Source of the DNA: Bradyrhizobium sp. cir1
GTDB taxonomy: Bacteria; Pseudomonadota; Alphaproteobacteria; Rhizobiales; Xanthobacteraceae
Length of the DNA: 64,000 nt
Reading direction: 5' to 3'
Assembly: GCF_014198245.1 (NCBI RefSeq)
Contig: NZ_JACIHE010000032.1
Location: forward strand, 1-64,000
Positions 37,536 to 48,214 of the stretch are shown here, in pieces (the first letter of the stretch is position 1; each line of letters starts with the position of its first letter). Below the pieces are notes generated by a model, which did no database searches, had not been told where the DNA came from, and saw nothing but the letters and a program-made list of their open reading frames with translations. The translations under genes and the position numbers were made by a program.

Positions 37536-40493
37536 TCAGCTCAGTGCTTCGTCCAGGAATGCCTTCAGCTGAGCCTGATGCTTGGACATCAGACCCGTGG
37601 CGGTCGCGGCGGAAGCGGCGCGGCCGACATAACGCGGACGCCGGCTCACGCCGTTCACCTGGTTCAGCACCCATTCCAGATAGGGCTCGATGAAGTGCCA
37701 GGCACCCATGTTGCGGGGCTCTTCCTGGCACCACACCATCTCGGCCTTCTTGAAGCGCGACAGCTCGGCCACCAGCGCCTTCAGCGGCACCGGATAGAGC
37801 TGCTCGACGCGCATCAGATAGATGTCGTCGATGCCGCGCTTCTCGCGCTCCTCGTAGAGGTCGTAATAGACCTTGCCGGAGCACAGCACGATGCGGCGGA
37901 TCTTCTCGTCCGGAACGAGCTTGATCGCCTCGTTCGGCAGCATCTGGGCGTCATCATAGAGGATGCGGTGGAAGGTCGTGCCCTTCGCGAGCTCCTCGAG
38001 ACGCGACACCGCCCGCTTGTGACGCAGCAGCGATTTCGGCGTCATCATGATCAGCGGCTTGCGGATCTCGCGATGCAGCTGCCGGCGCAGCACGTGGAAG
38101 TAGTTCGCCGGCGTGGTCGGGTAGACCACCTGCATGTTGTCTTCCGCGCACATCTGCAGGTAACGCTCGAGGCGCGCCGAGGAGTGTTCCGGACCTTGGC
38201 CCTCATAGCCGTGCGGCAGCAGGCAGACGAGGCCGGACATGCGCAGCCATTTGCGTTCGCCCGAGGAGATGAACTGGTCGAACACGACCTGCGCGCCATT
38301 GGCGAAGTCGCCGAACTGGGCTTCCCAGAGGGTCAGCGTGTTCGGCTCGGCGAGCGAATAACCGTACTCGAAGCCGAGCACGGCCTCTTCCGACAGCAGC
38401 GAGTTGATGACCTCGTAGTGGCCCTGCTCGTGGCCGAGATGGTTGAACGGCGTGTAGCGGCTCTCGTCTTCCTGGTCGATCAGGACCGAGTGGCGCTGCG
38501 AGAAGGTGCCGCGCTCCGAATCCTGTCCGGACAGGCGGACGTGATGGTTTTCGTTGAGCAACGAGCAGAACGCCAGCGCCTCGCCGGTCGCCCAGTCGAT
38601 GCCGGTACCGGTGTCGATCGCCTTCGAGCGGTTATCGAGGAAACGCTGGATGGTGCGGTGAACGCGGAAGCCGTCCGGTACCTTGGTGATCTTGCGGCCG
38701 ATGTCCTTCAGCGTGGCGATGTCGACGCCGGTGACGCCGCGCCGCGCATCCTCTTCCTGGTCGGCGATCTTGAAGCCGGACCACTTGCCGTCGAGCCAGT
38801 CGGCCTTGTTCGGCTTGTAGGAGGTGCCGGCCTCGAACTCGGCATCGAGCCGCGAGCGCCAGTCGGCCTTCAGCTTGTCGACTTCACCCTCAGTGACCAC
38901 GCCTTCGGCAATCAGGCGCTTGGAGTAGAGAGTGAGGGTCGAGGGATGGGCCGCGATCCGCTTGTACATCACGGGCTGAGTGAATGCCGGCTCGTCGCCC
39001 TCGTTGTGGCCGTAGCGGCGATAGCACCACATGTCGATGACGACGGGCTTGTGGAACTTCTGCCGGAATTCGGTCGCGACCTTCGCGGCGAACACGACGG
39101 CTTCCGGATCGTCGCCGTTCACGTGGAAGATCGGCGCGTCGATCATCTTCGCCACATCCGACGGGTAAGGCGAAGAGCGCGAGTAACGCGGATAGGTGGT
39201 GAAGCCGATCTGGTTGTTGACGATGAAGTGCACGGAGCCGCCGGTGCGGTAGCCCTTCAGGTCCGACAAGCCGAAGCATTCGGCGACCACGCCCTGGCCG
39301 GCGAACGCAGCATCGCCGTGCATGAGCAGCGGCATCACGGAGATACGCATGTCCGGCGGATCGCCATGCTGGTCCTGCTTGGCGCGGACCTTGCCGAGCA
39401 CGACGGGATCGACGATCTCGAGATGCGAGGGGTTGGCGGTGAGCGACAGATGGATGCGGTTGCCGTCGAACTCGCGGTCCGAGGAGGCGCCAAGGTGGTA
39501 CTTGACGTCGCCCGAGCCTTCGACCGCGTCGGGGTTGGCCGAGCCGCCCTTGAACTCGTGGAACAGTGCGCGATGGGCCTTGCCCAACACCTGGGTCAGC
39601 ACGTTGAGGCGGCCGCGATGCGGCATGCCGAGCACGATTTCCTTCACGCCGAGATTGCCGCCGCGCTTGATGATCTGCTCGAGCGCGGGGATCAACGCTT
39701 CACCGCCATCGAGGCCGAAGCGCTTGGTGCCGGTGAACTTGGTGTCGCAGAACTTTTCGAAACCCTCGGCTTCGACCAGCTTCGTCAGGATGGCTCTGCG
39801 GCCTTCGCGCGTGAACGAGATCTCCTTATCGGGTCCCTCGATGCGCTCCTGGATCCAGGCCTTCTGCGCGGCATTGCTGATATGCATGAACTCGACGCCG
39901 AGCGTCTGGCAGTAGGTGCGCTCGCAGATCGCGGTGATCTCGCGCAAGCTGCCGTATTCGAGGCCGAGCACGTGATCGAGGAAGATCTTGCGGTCGAAAT
40001 CGGCTTCGCTGAAGCCGTAGGTGCGCGGGTCGAGCTCTTCGCGGTTGCGCTGGGCTTCGATGCCGAGCGGATCGAGCTTGGCGTGGAAGTGGCCGCGCAT
40101 GCGGTAGGAGCGGATCAGCATCAAGGCGCGGACAGAATCGCGCGTGGCCTGAAGCACGTCGGCGGAGGAGATGTCCGCACCCTTGGCCTGCGCCCTGGCG
40201 GCGATCTTGGCACCGACCGCCTTCTCGACTTCGGCCCAGTTGCCGTCGAGCGCGGAGGTCAGATCATCCTTGGGCGTCAGCGGCCAGTTGTCCCGCTCCC
40301 AGGACGGGCCTTCCGCGTTCTTCCGGACGTCGGCGGGCTGGTCGTTGAGGCTCTTGAAGAACTCCTGCCACTCGGCGTCGACCGAGGACGGGTCCTTCTC
40401 GTAGCGGGCATAGATTTCGTCGATGTAGGTGGCGTTGGTGCCCTGCAAAAACGATGACAGGGCAAAGGCTGCGTTCGCGTCCTGGCGAGACAT
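37536..40493 (-). CDS. sucA: 2-oxoglutarate dehydrogenase E1 component
   Basis: A 985-residue thiamine-diphosphate enzyme. The OGDH N-terminus is FLQGTNATYIDEIYARYEKDPSSVDAEW, then GMPHRGRLNVLTQVLGK, HGDAAFAGQGVVAE and NGDDPEAV (ThDP/Mg region), GYSLAEPNTLTLWEAQFGDFANGAQ, and C-terminal VWCQEEPRNMGAW. It decarboxylates 2-oxoglutarate and succinylates SucB. Full length. It follows sucD by 137 bp. Confidence 0.98.
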   Translation of the reverse strand: MSRQDANAAFALSSFLQGTNATYIDEIYARYEKDPSSVDAEWQEFFKSLNDQPADVRKNAEGPSWERDNWPLTPKDDLTSALDGNWAEVEKAVGAKIAARAQAKGADISSADVLQATRDSVRALMLIRSYRMRGHFHAKLDPLGIEAQRNREELDPRTYGFSEADFDRKIFLDHVLGLEYGSLREITAICERTYCQTLGVEFMHISNAAQKAWIQERIEGPDKEISFTREGRRAILTKLVEAEGFEKFCDTKFTGTKRFGLDGGEALIPALEQIIKRGGNLGVKEIVLGMPHRGRLNVLTQVLGKAHRALFHEFKGGSANPDAVEGSGDVKYHLGASSDREFDGNRIHLSLTANPSHLEIVDPVVLGKVRAKQDQHGDPPDMRISVMPLLMHGDAAFAGQGVVAECFGLSDLKGYRTGGSVHFIVNNQIGFTTYPRYSRSSPYPSDVAKMIDAPIFHVNGDDPEAVVFAAKVATEFRQKFHKPVVIDMWCYRRYGHNEGDEPAFTQPVMYKRIAAHPSTLTLYSKRLIAEGVVTEGEVDKLKADWRSRLDAEFEAGTSYKPNKADWLDGKWSGFKIADQEEDARRGVTGVDIATLKDIGRKITKVPDGFRVHRTIQRFLDNRSKAIDTGTGIDWATGEALAFCSLLNENHHVRLSGQDSERGTFSQRHSVLIDQEDESRYTPFNHLGHEQGHYEVINSLLSEEAVLGFEYGYSLAEPNTLTLWEAQFGDFANGAQVVFDQFISSGERKWLRMSGLVCLLPHGYEGQGPEHSSARLERYLQMCAEDNMQVVYPTTPANYFHVLRRQLHREIRKPLIMMTPKSLLRHKRAVSRLEELAKGTTFHRILYDDAQMLPNEAIKLVPDEKIRRIVLCSGKVYYDLYEEREKRGIDDIYLMRVEQLYPVPLKALVAELSRFKKAEMVWCQEEPRNMGAWHFIEPYLEWVLNQVNGVSRRPRYVGRAASAATATGLMSKHQAQLKAFLDEALS

Positions 40494-40630
40494 ACTTGAG
40501 TTCCTGGCGATTTCGGTTCGCGCATAACAAACGGCGCTGGCGCCGAGCTCCCCGGCAGAGGCTCGGCGCGACAGGCACCCTTTACCCTATTTGCTGCGAA
40601 ACTTCGCCCGGAAAAGCACGAAGAAGTGAA

Positions 40631-41515
40631 TTAGCCTTTCAACTTTTCGGCAAGCGTATGGCCGAGGCGGGCGGGCGACGGGGACACTGTAATCCCTGCC
40701 GATTTCATCGCCTCGGTCTTGGAACCGGCGTCGCCCTTGCCGCCGGAGATGATCGCGCCGGCATGGCCCATGCGGCGGCCGGGAGGGGCGGTGACGCCGG
40801 CGATGAAGCCGACCATCGGCTTCTTGCGGCCGCGCTTGGCCTCGTCCTTGAGGAACTGGGCGGCGTCCTCCTCGGCGGAACCGCCGATCTCGCCGATCAT
40901 GATGATCGACTCGGTCTTGGGGTCGGCGAGCAGCATCTCCAGCACGTCGATGAACTCGGTGCCCTTGACCGGGTCGCCGCCGATGCCGACCGCGGTGGTC
41001 TGGCCGAGACCCTCCTGGGAGGTCTGGAACACGGCTTCATAGGTCAGCGTGCCCGAGCGGGAGACGATGCCGACCGAACCGGTCTTGAAGATGTTGGCGG
41101 GCATGATGCCGATCTTGCACTCGCCGGCGGTCATGACGCCCGGGCAGTTCGGCCCAATCAGGCGCGACTTGGAGCCGATCAGCGAGCGCTTCACGCGCAC
41201 CATGTCGATGACCGGAATGCCCTCGGTGATGCAGACGATCAGCGGGATCTCGGCGTCGATGGCTTCGCAGATCGCATCGGCCGCGCCCGGCGGCGGCACG
41301 TAGATCACCGACGCATCGGCGCCGGTCTTCTCACGCGCGTCGCGCACGGTGTCGAACACCGGCAGGCCCAGATGCGTCGAGCCGCCCTTGCCCGGCGAGG
41401 TGCCGCCGACCATCTTGGTGCCGTAGGCGATCGCGGCCTCGGAATGGAAGGTGCCGTTCTTGCCGGTGAAGCCCTGGCAGATGACCTTGGTGTTCTTGTC
41501 GATCAGGATGGACAT
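40631..41515 (-). CDS. sucD: succinate-CoA ligase [ADP-forming] subunit alpha
   Basis: A 294-residue subunit. It starts MSILIDKNTKVICQGFTGKNGTFHSEAAI, with CoA-binding GGTSPGKGG, NCPGVMTAGECKIGIMP, and the phosphohistidine loop GRRMGHAGAIISGGKG with His near 247. With SucC it converts succinyl-CoA to succinate with substrate-level phosphorylation. The gene is separated from sucC by an inserted DUF1579-like gene. Confidence 0.98.
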   Translation of the reverse strand: MSILIDKNTKVICQGFTGKNGTFHSEAAIAYGTKMVGGTSPGKGGSTHLGLPVFDTVRDAREKTGADASVIYVPPPGAADAICEAIDAEIPLIVCITEGIPVIDMVRVKRSLIGSKSRLIGPNCPGVMTAGECKIGIMPANIFKTGSVGIVSRSGTLTYEAVFQTSQEGLGQTTAVGIGGDPVKGTEFIDVLEMLLADPKTESIIMIGEIGGSAEEDAAQFLKDEAKRGRKKPMVGFIAGVTAPPGRRMGHAGAIISGGKGDAGSKTEAMKSAGITVSPSPARLGHTLAEKLKG

Positions 41516-41551
41516 GAGGTCTGCTTTCGCGAAACTAACAGAGTGAGAGGG

Positions 41552-42031
41552 TCAGTGGATGCGGCGGTAGACGCCGGTGAGGACGTCAGCCCAGCCTTCC
41601 GCGTCCGGCGAGAACTGGATCTTCAACGAGTAGGAATCCTCATTGATGATTTCGTAGACATGGCGCGCATTGCCGCGGAGCGAGCCGCGCACCAGCGTCA
41701 GGGTCTTGCCGACCCACCCGCCTGAGGCGGGCGAGGGCGGCGTGTAACCGAGCGAGTCGTACCAGAACAATTTGTAGGTCCGGTCGTCGCGGTCGAAGGT
41801 GAAGATGCCGTGGGTGGCAAAGCTCTGCTTGCCGTCGCGCATCTGCACCGCGTCCTGGATCAGATAAAATCCATTCAGGTCCATGCGCGCGACGACGTGA
41901 GAGGTGGCCGGCCCGCCCGCCGTCCAGCGCGACGGGAAGACCATCTCCTCACCATCCCATTCGCCGGCGAACACGGCGAGGCGCGTGTGCTCGGTGAGCG
42001 GAGATGATGCGGCGAGATGGTCCTGGGTCAT
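41552..42031 (-). CDS. DUF1579-like hypothetical protein inside the suc operon
   Basis: A 159-residue soluble protein with LAVFAGEWDGEEMVFPSRWTAGGPATSHVVARMDLNGFYLIQDAVQ. This pattern, a short GxW segment then beta strands, is that of DUF1579 and related lipocalin/heme-binding-like barrels. No signal peptide. It starts 4 bp after the sucC stop and ends 36 bp before the sucD start, so it is translated from the same message as the succinyl-CoA synthetase subunits. Function unknown. Confidence 0.8.
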   Translation of the reverse strand: MTQDHLAASSPLTEHTRLAVFAGEWDGEEMVFPSRWTAGGPATSHVVARMDLNGFYLIQDAVQMRDGKQSFATHGIFTFDRDDRTYKLFWYDSLGYTPPSPASGGWVGKTLTLVRGSLRGNARHVYEIINEDSYSLKIQFSPDAEGWADVLTGVYRRIH

Positions 42032-42035
42032 GGCC

Positions 42036-43232
<1,197 letters not shown>

Positions 43233-43395
43233 ATGGTCGCTCCCTGAACCCGCGGGCGGTGACCTCTTGGGCCCACCTCAGTCTTGTGGCTGGCATACCA
43301 TATACCACAGGAACTGCAACCCGGATTCTTTGACTACGAGATCTCTGGACTGTCGAACCGAAACCCTCCCCGGCAGCCGGGTCCCGGAAGTGAAA

Positions 43396-43426
43396 CCGCC
43401 GAAGACCGGTGTTCGATCTTCGGCGG
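43396..43426 (-). terminator. hairpin after mdh
   Basis: CCGCCGAAGA (43396-43405) pairs with TCTTCGGCGG (43417-43426), a perfect 10-bp stem 16 bp after the mdh stop. On the minus strand it is followed only by TTTCAC, so readthrough into sucC is possible. Confidence 0.6.
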
Positions 43427-43441
43427 GGTATTCTCTGCGCC

Positions 43442-44410
43442 TTAGCGGCCCAGAAGATCGGGCGCGATCTTCTTGCAGGCGTCGACCAGGCCCTGCACGG
43501 CACCGACCGACTTGTCGAAGGCTTCGCGGTCCTTGCCGGCGAGCTCGATCTCGACGACGCGCTCGACGCCCTTGGAGCCGATCACGACGGGCACGCCGAC
43601 ATACATGTCCTTCACGCCGTATTCGCCGTTCAGGTAGGCGGCGCTGGGCAGCACGCGCTTCTTGTCACGCAGATAGCTCTCGGCCATCGCGATCGCCGAC
43701 GCCGCCGGGGCGTAGAAGGCCGAGCCGGTCTTGAGCAAATTGACGATCTCGGCGCCGCCGTTGCGGGTGCGATCGACGATCTCGTCGAGGCGCGCCTGCG
43801 AGGTCCAGCCCATCTTGACGAGGTCGGGCAGCGGGATGCCGGCGACGGTGGAGTACTTCACCAGCGGCACCATGGTGTCGCCATGGCCGCCGAGCACGAA
43901 GGCGGTGACGTCTTCAACGGAGACGTTGAACTCGTCGGCCAGGAAGTAGCGGAAGCGGGCCGAGTCGAGCACACCGGCCATGCCGACGACCTTCTTGTGC
44001 GGCAGGCCGCTAGCCTTCTGCAGCGCCCAGACCATCGCGTCGAGCGGGTTGGTGATGCAGATGACGAAGGCGTCGGGGGCGTACTTCTTGATGCCGGCAC
44101 CGACCTGCTCCATGACCTTGAGATTGATGGAGAGGAGGTCGTCGCGGCTCATGCCGGGCTTGCGCGGCACGCCGGCGGTGACGATGCAGACCTTGGCGTT
44201 GTCGAGCGCTTCGTAGGAGTTGGCGCCGGTATAATGCGCGTCAAACCCGTCGACCGGCGAAGATTGTGCGATGTCGAGCGCCTTGCCCTGCGGCACGCCC
44301 TCGGCGATGTCGAACATCACGACGTCGCCCAGTTCTTTCAGGCCGATGAGGTGAGCCAGCGTTCCGCCGATCTGACCGGAGCCAATCAAAGCAATCTTGT
44401 CGCGCGCCAT
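43442..44410 (-). CDS. mdh: malate dehydrogenase
   Basis: A 322-residue LDH-like NAD-dependent malate dehydrogenase: NAD motif KIALIGSGQIGGTLAHL, VTAGVPRKPGMSRDDLL (substrate loop Arg), ITNPLDAMVW, and the catalytic His in VLGGHGDTMVPL. ATG 44410 follows AGGACAGG; the frame upstream to 44542 is non-homologous. It oxidises malate to oxaloacetate and heads the lower TCA array read toward lpdA. Confidence 0.98.
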   Translation of the reverse strand: MARDKIALIGSGQIGGTLAHLIGLKELGDVVMFDIAEGVPQGKALDIAQSSPVDGFDAHYTGANSYEALDNAKVCIVTAGVPRKPGMSRDDLLSINLKVMEQVGAGIKKYAPDAFVICITNPLDAMVWALQKASGLPHKKVVGMAGVLDSARFRYFLADEFNVSVEDVTAFVLGGHGDTMVPLVKYSTVAGIPLPDLVKMGWTSQARLDEIVDRTRNGGAEIVNLLKTGSAFYAPAASAIAMAESYLRDKKRVLPSAAYLNGEYGVKDMYVGVPVVIGSKGVERVVEIELAGKDREAFDKSVGAVQGLVDACKKIAPDLLGR

Positions 44411-44537
44411 GTGAACCTGTCCTTTAGACACGTGAGGAGGGAAAACTGATGGGTGGTTATCCCTTTCGCTTCCCGCGTTCAAGTCGGCGGATGCCCATTT
44501 GTCGGGCTTGCCGAGAGAGCAGCCAGCATACCGGTCC

Positions 44538-44644
44538 GTCATTCCGGGATGCGCCGACAGGTACAGGCCCGGAATCCATCGGGCGGCAGAGTTCGTGGCG
44601 CGATGGATTCCGGGCTCGCGACTTTCGTCGCGCCCCGGAATGAC
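44538..44644. repeat. REP-like element (GTCATTCCGGG family), copy 3
   Basis: GTCATTCCGGGATGCG at 44538, mirrored by CGCGCCCCGGAATGAC ending 44644, with inner CCCGGAATCCATC/GATGGATTCCGGG arms. It lies between zapE and mdh, both on the minus strand, so downstream of zapE and upstream of mdh. Confidence 0.9.
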
Positions 44645-44662
44645 AGCGCTGGCAAATAGGAC

Positions 44663-45850
44663 TTAAGTCTCCACCAGGCCCTTGGTGGAGCCGCTGGCGG
44701 TGGAATCCTTGCGGCCGTGAGGCAGCGCCAGATAGGATTCCGAGCTCATCTCGATCAGGCGCGACGCCGTTCGCTTGAACTCCATGGCCTCGGTGCCCTC
44801 GCTGGCGAGGTACAGTGAGATCGGGTTGGCGTCCGCCGAGGCCATCAGCTTCACGGCATTGTCATAGAGCGTATCGATCAGCGTGATGAAGCGCTTGGCG
44901 GCGTTGCGCCGGGAGAAGTCCATCACTGGAATATGGTCGACCAGGATGGTGTGATAGTCGTGCGCCAGCCTGAGGTAGTCGGATGCACCTAACGGCTTCT
45001 CGCAGAGATCGGCGAACGAGAACCGCGCCACGCCGTGGGCCGAGCACGGCACGTGCAGGATGCGGCCCTTGATCGAAATGTCGCGCGACCTGCATTTAGC
45101 GCCGCCCGACATTCGCAACCAGGCGCGGTCGAGCGCGGCATCCGCATCGCCGTCGGCCGGCGTCAGCCACATCGGCACGCCCTGCAGCTTCTCCAGGCGG
45201 AAGTCGGTGCGCGCATCGAGCCGCGCGACGTCCATGTGATCGGTGATCTGCTTGATGAAGGGCAGGAACAGCGAGCGGTTGAGGCCGCCCTTGTAGAGAT
45301 CGTCGGGCGCGACGTTCGAGGTCGCGACCACGACGGTGCCGAGCTCGAACAATTTCGCGAACAGGCGTCCCAGGATCATCGCGTCGGCGATGTCGGTGAC
45401 ATGGAATTCGTCGAAGCAGAGCAGCCAGCTCTCCTCGAAGATCGCATTCGCGGTCAGCGCGATCACGTCGCCGTCGGAGATCTCGCCGCGTGCGATGCTC
45501 TGGCGATAGTCGTAGATGCGCTCATGCACATCCGCCATGAATTCGTGGAAATGCGCGCGGCGCTTGTGCTCGACCGAGGAGTTCTGAAAGAACAGATCCA
45601 TCAGCATGGTCTTGCCGCGGCCGACCTCGCCATGGATGTAGAGCCCGCGCGGGGCATCGTCCTTGTCATTGCTGCTGAACAGGCGGCTGAGCAGGCCCTG
45701 CTTGCGCGCGGGCTTGTAACTTGCGAGCCGCTGGTCGAGCGCCGCATAGGCCTCGGCGACCTCGGCCTGCGCAGCATCCGGCTCGATCGCGCCGGCCGCG
45801 ATCTCGGCCTGGTATGCCTCGCGGAATGGGGAACTGGGAGTGGAGAGCAT
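44663..45850 (-). CDS. zapE: cell division protein ZapE (AFG1-like ATPase)
   Basis: A 395-residue AFG1/ZapE AAA-type ATPase. Walker A is GEVGRGKTMLMDLFF near 95-109, Walker B is LLCFDEFHVTDIADAMIL, with sensor region VVVATSNVAPDDLYKGGLNR and the late FSRRNAAKRFITLIDTLYD. In E. coli ZapE associates with the Z-ring and is needed under stress. ATG at 45850 (MLSTPSSPF). A long repeat lies upstream. Being next to mdh on the same strand is common in alphaproteobacteria. Confidence 0.93.
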   Translation of the reverse strand: MLSTPSSPFREAYQAEIAAGAIEPDAAQAEVAEAYAALDQRLASYKPARKQGLLSRLFSSNDKDDAPRGLYIHGEVGRGKTMLMDLFFQNSSVEHKRRAHFHEFMADVHERIYDYRQSIARGEISDGDVIALTANAIFEESWLLCFDEFHVTDIADAMILGRLFAKLFELGTVVVATSNVAPDDLYKGGLNRSLFLPFIKQITDHMDVARLDARTDFRLEKLQGVPMWLTPADGDADAALDRAWLRMSGGAKCRSRDISIKGRILHVPCSAHGVARFSFADLCEKPLGASDYLRLAHDYHTILVDHIPVMDFSRRNAAKRFITLIDTLYDNAVKLMASADANPISLYLASEGTEAMEFKRTASRLIEMSSESYLALPHGRKDSTASGSTKGLVET

Positions 45851-45918
45851 GGTCCCTTACCGCCAGAGACGGAGGGAAATTGCAAGCCGTGAATTGAGGT
45901 CGGAGGTATGCGCGTTTC

Positions 45919-46085
45919 TTCTCCCTCGCCCCGTTCTTACGGGGGCGGGACGAACTTCGTTCGCCCTGAGAGGGTTGGGGTGAGGGGTCTATCCGCGTAT
46001 GAGATCCATCGAGAGACCTGTACCCCCTCACCCGAATTCGATCTGCGATCGAATTCGACCTCTCCCCGCAAGCGGGGAGAGGTGA
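45919..46085. repeat. long interspersed repeat (CCTCTCCCCGC family), copy 3
   Basis: Inverted relative to copy 1: starts CTCCCTCGCCCCGTTCTTAC, contains GGGACGAACTTCGTTCGCCC, TGAGAGGGTTGGGGTGAGGG and CCCCCTCACCCG, and ends CCTCTCCCCGCAAGCGGGGA. The 239-bp gap between zapE and thpR is almost entirely this repeat. Confidence 0.85.
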
Positions 46086-46089
46086 AGAC

Positions 46090-46626
46090 CTACGCACACA
46101 GCTCGTAGGCGTCCTCGACGATGTAAGGCCCGCCGCCGGTGGAGGCGCGCGAGGAGAACAGCACGAAGCGTTCGGCCATGAACGCCTTGCTCGGGAAGTA
46201 GCCGCGCAGCGACAGGTAGTCGGCGACGTCGCGGTCGGAGGCGTCGTGCAGCCGCGCCAGCGTCACATGCGGGATGAACTTGCGGCCCTCCGGATCGAGG
46301 CCAATCCGCTGCATCATGCGTTCGAGCTCGGCCTGCAATTCCATCAGCGGCTTGCTCGGCGCGATCGTTGCGACCACCGCGCGCGGCTTGCGGCCGCCGA
46401 AGCTGGTGAGCCCCTGCACCTTGACCTCGAACGGCTTGCGGTCGACGCGAAACAGCATCGAGGCGATCTCGTTGGCGGAGACGCCGTCGATGTCGCCGAT
46501 GAAGCGCAGGGTGACGTGATAATTTTCGGGATCGATCCATCGGGCGCCGGGAAGGCCGCCCCGCAAGTTGGAAAGCGACTGGCCGATGTCGGCCGGAATT
46601 TCCAGACCAGTGAACAAACGCGGCAT
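46090..46626 (-). CDS. thpR: RNA 2',3'-cyclic phosphodiesterase (2'-5' RNA ligase family)
   Basis: A 178-residue 2H phosphoesterase with the two catalytic HxTx motifs, HVTLRF from His37 and HVTLARL from His120, in the LigT/ThpR arrangement. ATG 46626 (MPRLFTGLEIP) fits the family; the frame to 46680 adds unrelated residues. It hydrolyses 2',3'-cyclic phosphates on RNA ends; its biological role is poorly known. No operon partner is evident. Confidence 0.92.
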   Translation of the reverse strand: MPRLFTGLEIPADIGQSLSNLRGGLPGARWIDPENYHVTLRFIGDIDGVSANEIASMLFRVDRKPFEVKVQGLTSFGGRKPRAVVATIAPSKPLMELQAELERMMQRIGLDPEGRKFIPHVTLARLHDASDRDVADYLSLRGYFPSKAFMAERFVLFSSRASTGGGPYIVEDAYELCA

Positions 46627-46800
46627 CGTTTCGCACTCCCGATGCTTCGGTACAGCCCTCGAGGCGAGAACCATATCCAAATTAGAGCCGGCGACGAATC
46701 ACCGGTACCCTGATTCCTATCGCAGTTGTGTGACTCTGCGAAGCATCGTGCGGGCCACCCCGTGAAAACCCTGGGAATTAGGGTTAGCGCTGCCTGCTTT

Positions 46801-47493
46801 TCAACGCCGTTGCTCGGTTATCGTGCCGAGGAATGCCTCCACCGTGGGCATGATGTTGCCGACGATGATGTCGACGCCCGCCGCGGTCGGATGGATGCCG
46901 TCGGCCTGGTTGAGCTTGGCGTCGGCCGCAACGCCCTCGAGGAAGAACGGATAGAGCAGCACGCCCGATTGTTTCGCCAGATCCGGATAAATCGAATTGA
47001 AGCGCGCCGCGTATTCGGCGCCGTAATTCGGCGGCGCCAGCATACCGCAGAGCATGACTGAAATCTTGCGCGCCTTGAGCCGCTGCACGATGTCGGTCAG
47101 CGCCGCGCGCGTCAGGGCAGGGTCGATGCCGCGCAGCGCGTCGTTGGCGCCGAGCTCGACGATGACGCCATCGGTTCCGTCAGGCACGGACCAGTCGAGC
47201 CGGTCGCGGCCGCCGGAGGTGGTATCGCCGGACACGCCGGCATTGGTCATGTCGACCGCTATGCCTTTGGCATGCAAGGCTTTTTGAAGCTTCTGGGGGA
47301 ACGCCTCCTGGGCCGGGAGACCGAGGCCGGCGCTCAAGGAATCGCCGAGGACCACAAGCTTGACCGTCTTTGTCGCGTCCGCCCAAGCCGGGTTCGCAAT
47401 TGTCATGAAGGCGAGCATCAACACGGCTATGTGCATGAACAATCCGTAACGCCTCTCGACCGCGCTATCGGAGTTGCCATATGACCGGACCAT
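46801..47493 (-). CDS. GDSL arylesterase / lysophospholipase (TesA-like)
   Basis: A 230-residue SGNH hydrolase. Block I is VVLGDSLSAGLGL with nucleophile Ser52, then NAGVSGDTTSGG (block II), VELGANDALRG (block III) and DGIHPTAAG (block V, Asp/His). From the GTG/ATG region at 47493 the N-terminus gives a signal peptide (ERRYGLF then a hydrophobic run ending NPAWADA); ATG 47436 would leave almost no positive n-region. A periplasmic esterase/thioesterase, divergent from an ABC exporter as tesA is from ybbAP in E. coli. Confidence 0.9.
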   Translation of the reverse strand: MVRSYGNSDSAVERRYGLFMHIAVLMLAFMTIANPAWADATKTVKLVVLGDSLSAGLGLPAQEAFPQKLQKALHAKGIAVDMTNAGVSGDTTSGGRDRLDWSVPDGTDGVIVELGANDALRGIDPALTRAALTDIVQRLKARKISVMLCGMLAPPNYGAEYAARFNSIYPDLAKQSGVLLYPFFLEGVAADAKLNQADGIHPTAAGVDIIVGNIMPTVEAFLGTITEQRR

Positions 47494-47533
47494 GGACACT
47501 CGCATTTATCCCTCTTCGCTCGCCACGACCGCG

Positions 47534-48214
47534 ATGGACACCATCGCCATCTCCAACGTCAATCTCTCATTGGGCACGGGCGCGGCACGCGTTCACATCC
47601 TCAAGGACATCAGCCTGCGCGTCGCCTCGGGCGAGACGATCGGCCTGATCGGCCCGTCAGGCTCGGGCAAATCCACGCTGCTGATGGTGATGGCGGGGCT
47701 GGAGCGTCCTGATAGCGGAGAGGTGGTGGTATCAGGCACGGCTTTCAATGCCCTCGACGAGGACGCGTTGGCGCGCTTCCGCGGCCGCCAGGTCGGCATC
47801 GTCTTCCAGTCCTTCCATCTGATCCCGACCATGACGGCGCTGGAGAACGTCGCCGTGCCGCTCGAGCTTGCCGGCAATCCCGACGCCGCCAAGCGCGCGG
47901 CAGAGGAGCTGCAATCGGTCGGCCTCGGCGACCGCCTGCATCACTACCCGACGCAGCTCTCCGGCGGCGAGCAGCAACGCGTTGCGCTGGCCCGTGCGCT
48001 GGCGCCCGATCCCGCCATCCTCGTCGCGGACGAGCCGACCGGCAATCTCGACGAAGCCACCGGAAAGCAGATCGTCGACCTGCTCTTCACCAAGCATGCC
48101 GAGCGCGGCATGACGCTGGTGCTGGTCACGCACGATTCCTCGCTGGCGCATCGCTGCGATCGTGTCATCCGCTTGCGCTCGGGCCGCATCGATACCCAGA
48201 CTGCGCCGGCATGA
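47534..48214 (+). CDS. ABC transporter ATP-binding protein (LolD/YbbA-like)
   Basis: A 226-residue ATPase. Walker A is GPSGSGKSTLLM, Q-loop FQSFHLIPTMTALENVAVPLEL, signature LSGGEQQRVALARALA, and Walker B ILVADEPTGNLDEATG, i.e. the LolD/MacB/YbbA class. It powers a mechanotransmission-type transporter with the permease encoded next, whose start overlaps its stop (ATGA). Start chosen at ATG 47534; ATG 47492 is in frame but would overlap the divergent esterase start. Confidence 0.92.
   Translation: MDTIAISNVNLSLGTGAARVHILKDISLRVASGETIGLIGPSGSGKSTLLMVMAGLERPDSGEVVVSGTAFNALDEDALARFRGRQVGIVFQSFHLIPTMTALENVAVPLELAGNPDAAKRAAEELQSVGLGDRLHHYPTQLSGGEQQRVALARALAPDPAILVADEPTGNLDEATGKQIVDLLFTKHAERGMTLVLVTHDSSLAHRCDRVIRLRSGRIDTQTAPA

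Noticed and set aside
37578..40457. Open frame of about 960 codons on the plus strand opposite sucA
   Set aside because: Shadow of sucA. No domain is recognisable and composition is that of an antisense frame; the same holds for the long frame opposite acnA (54688-57378).
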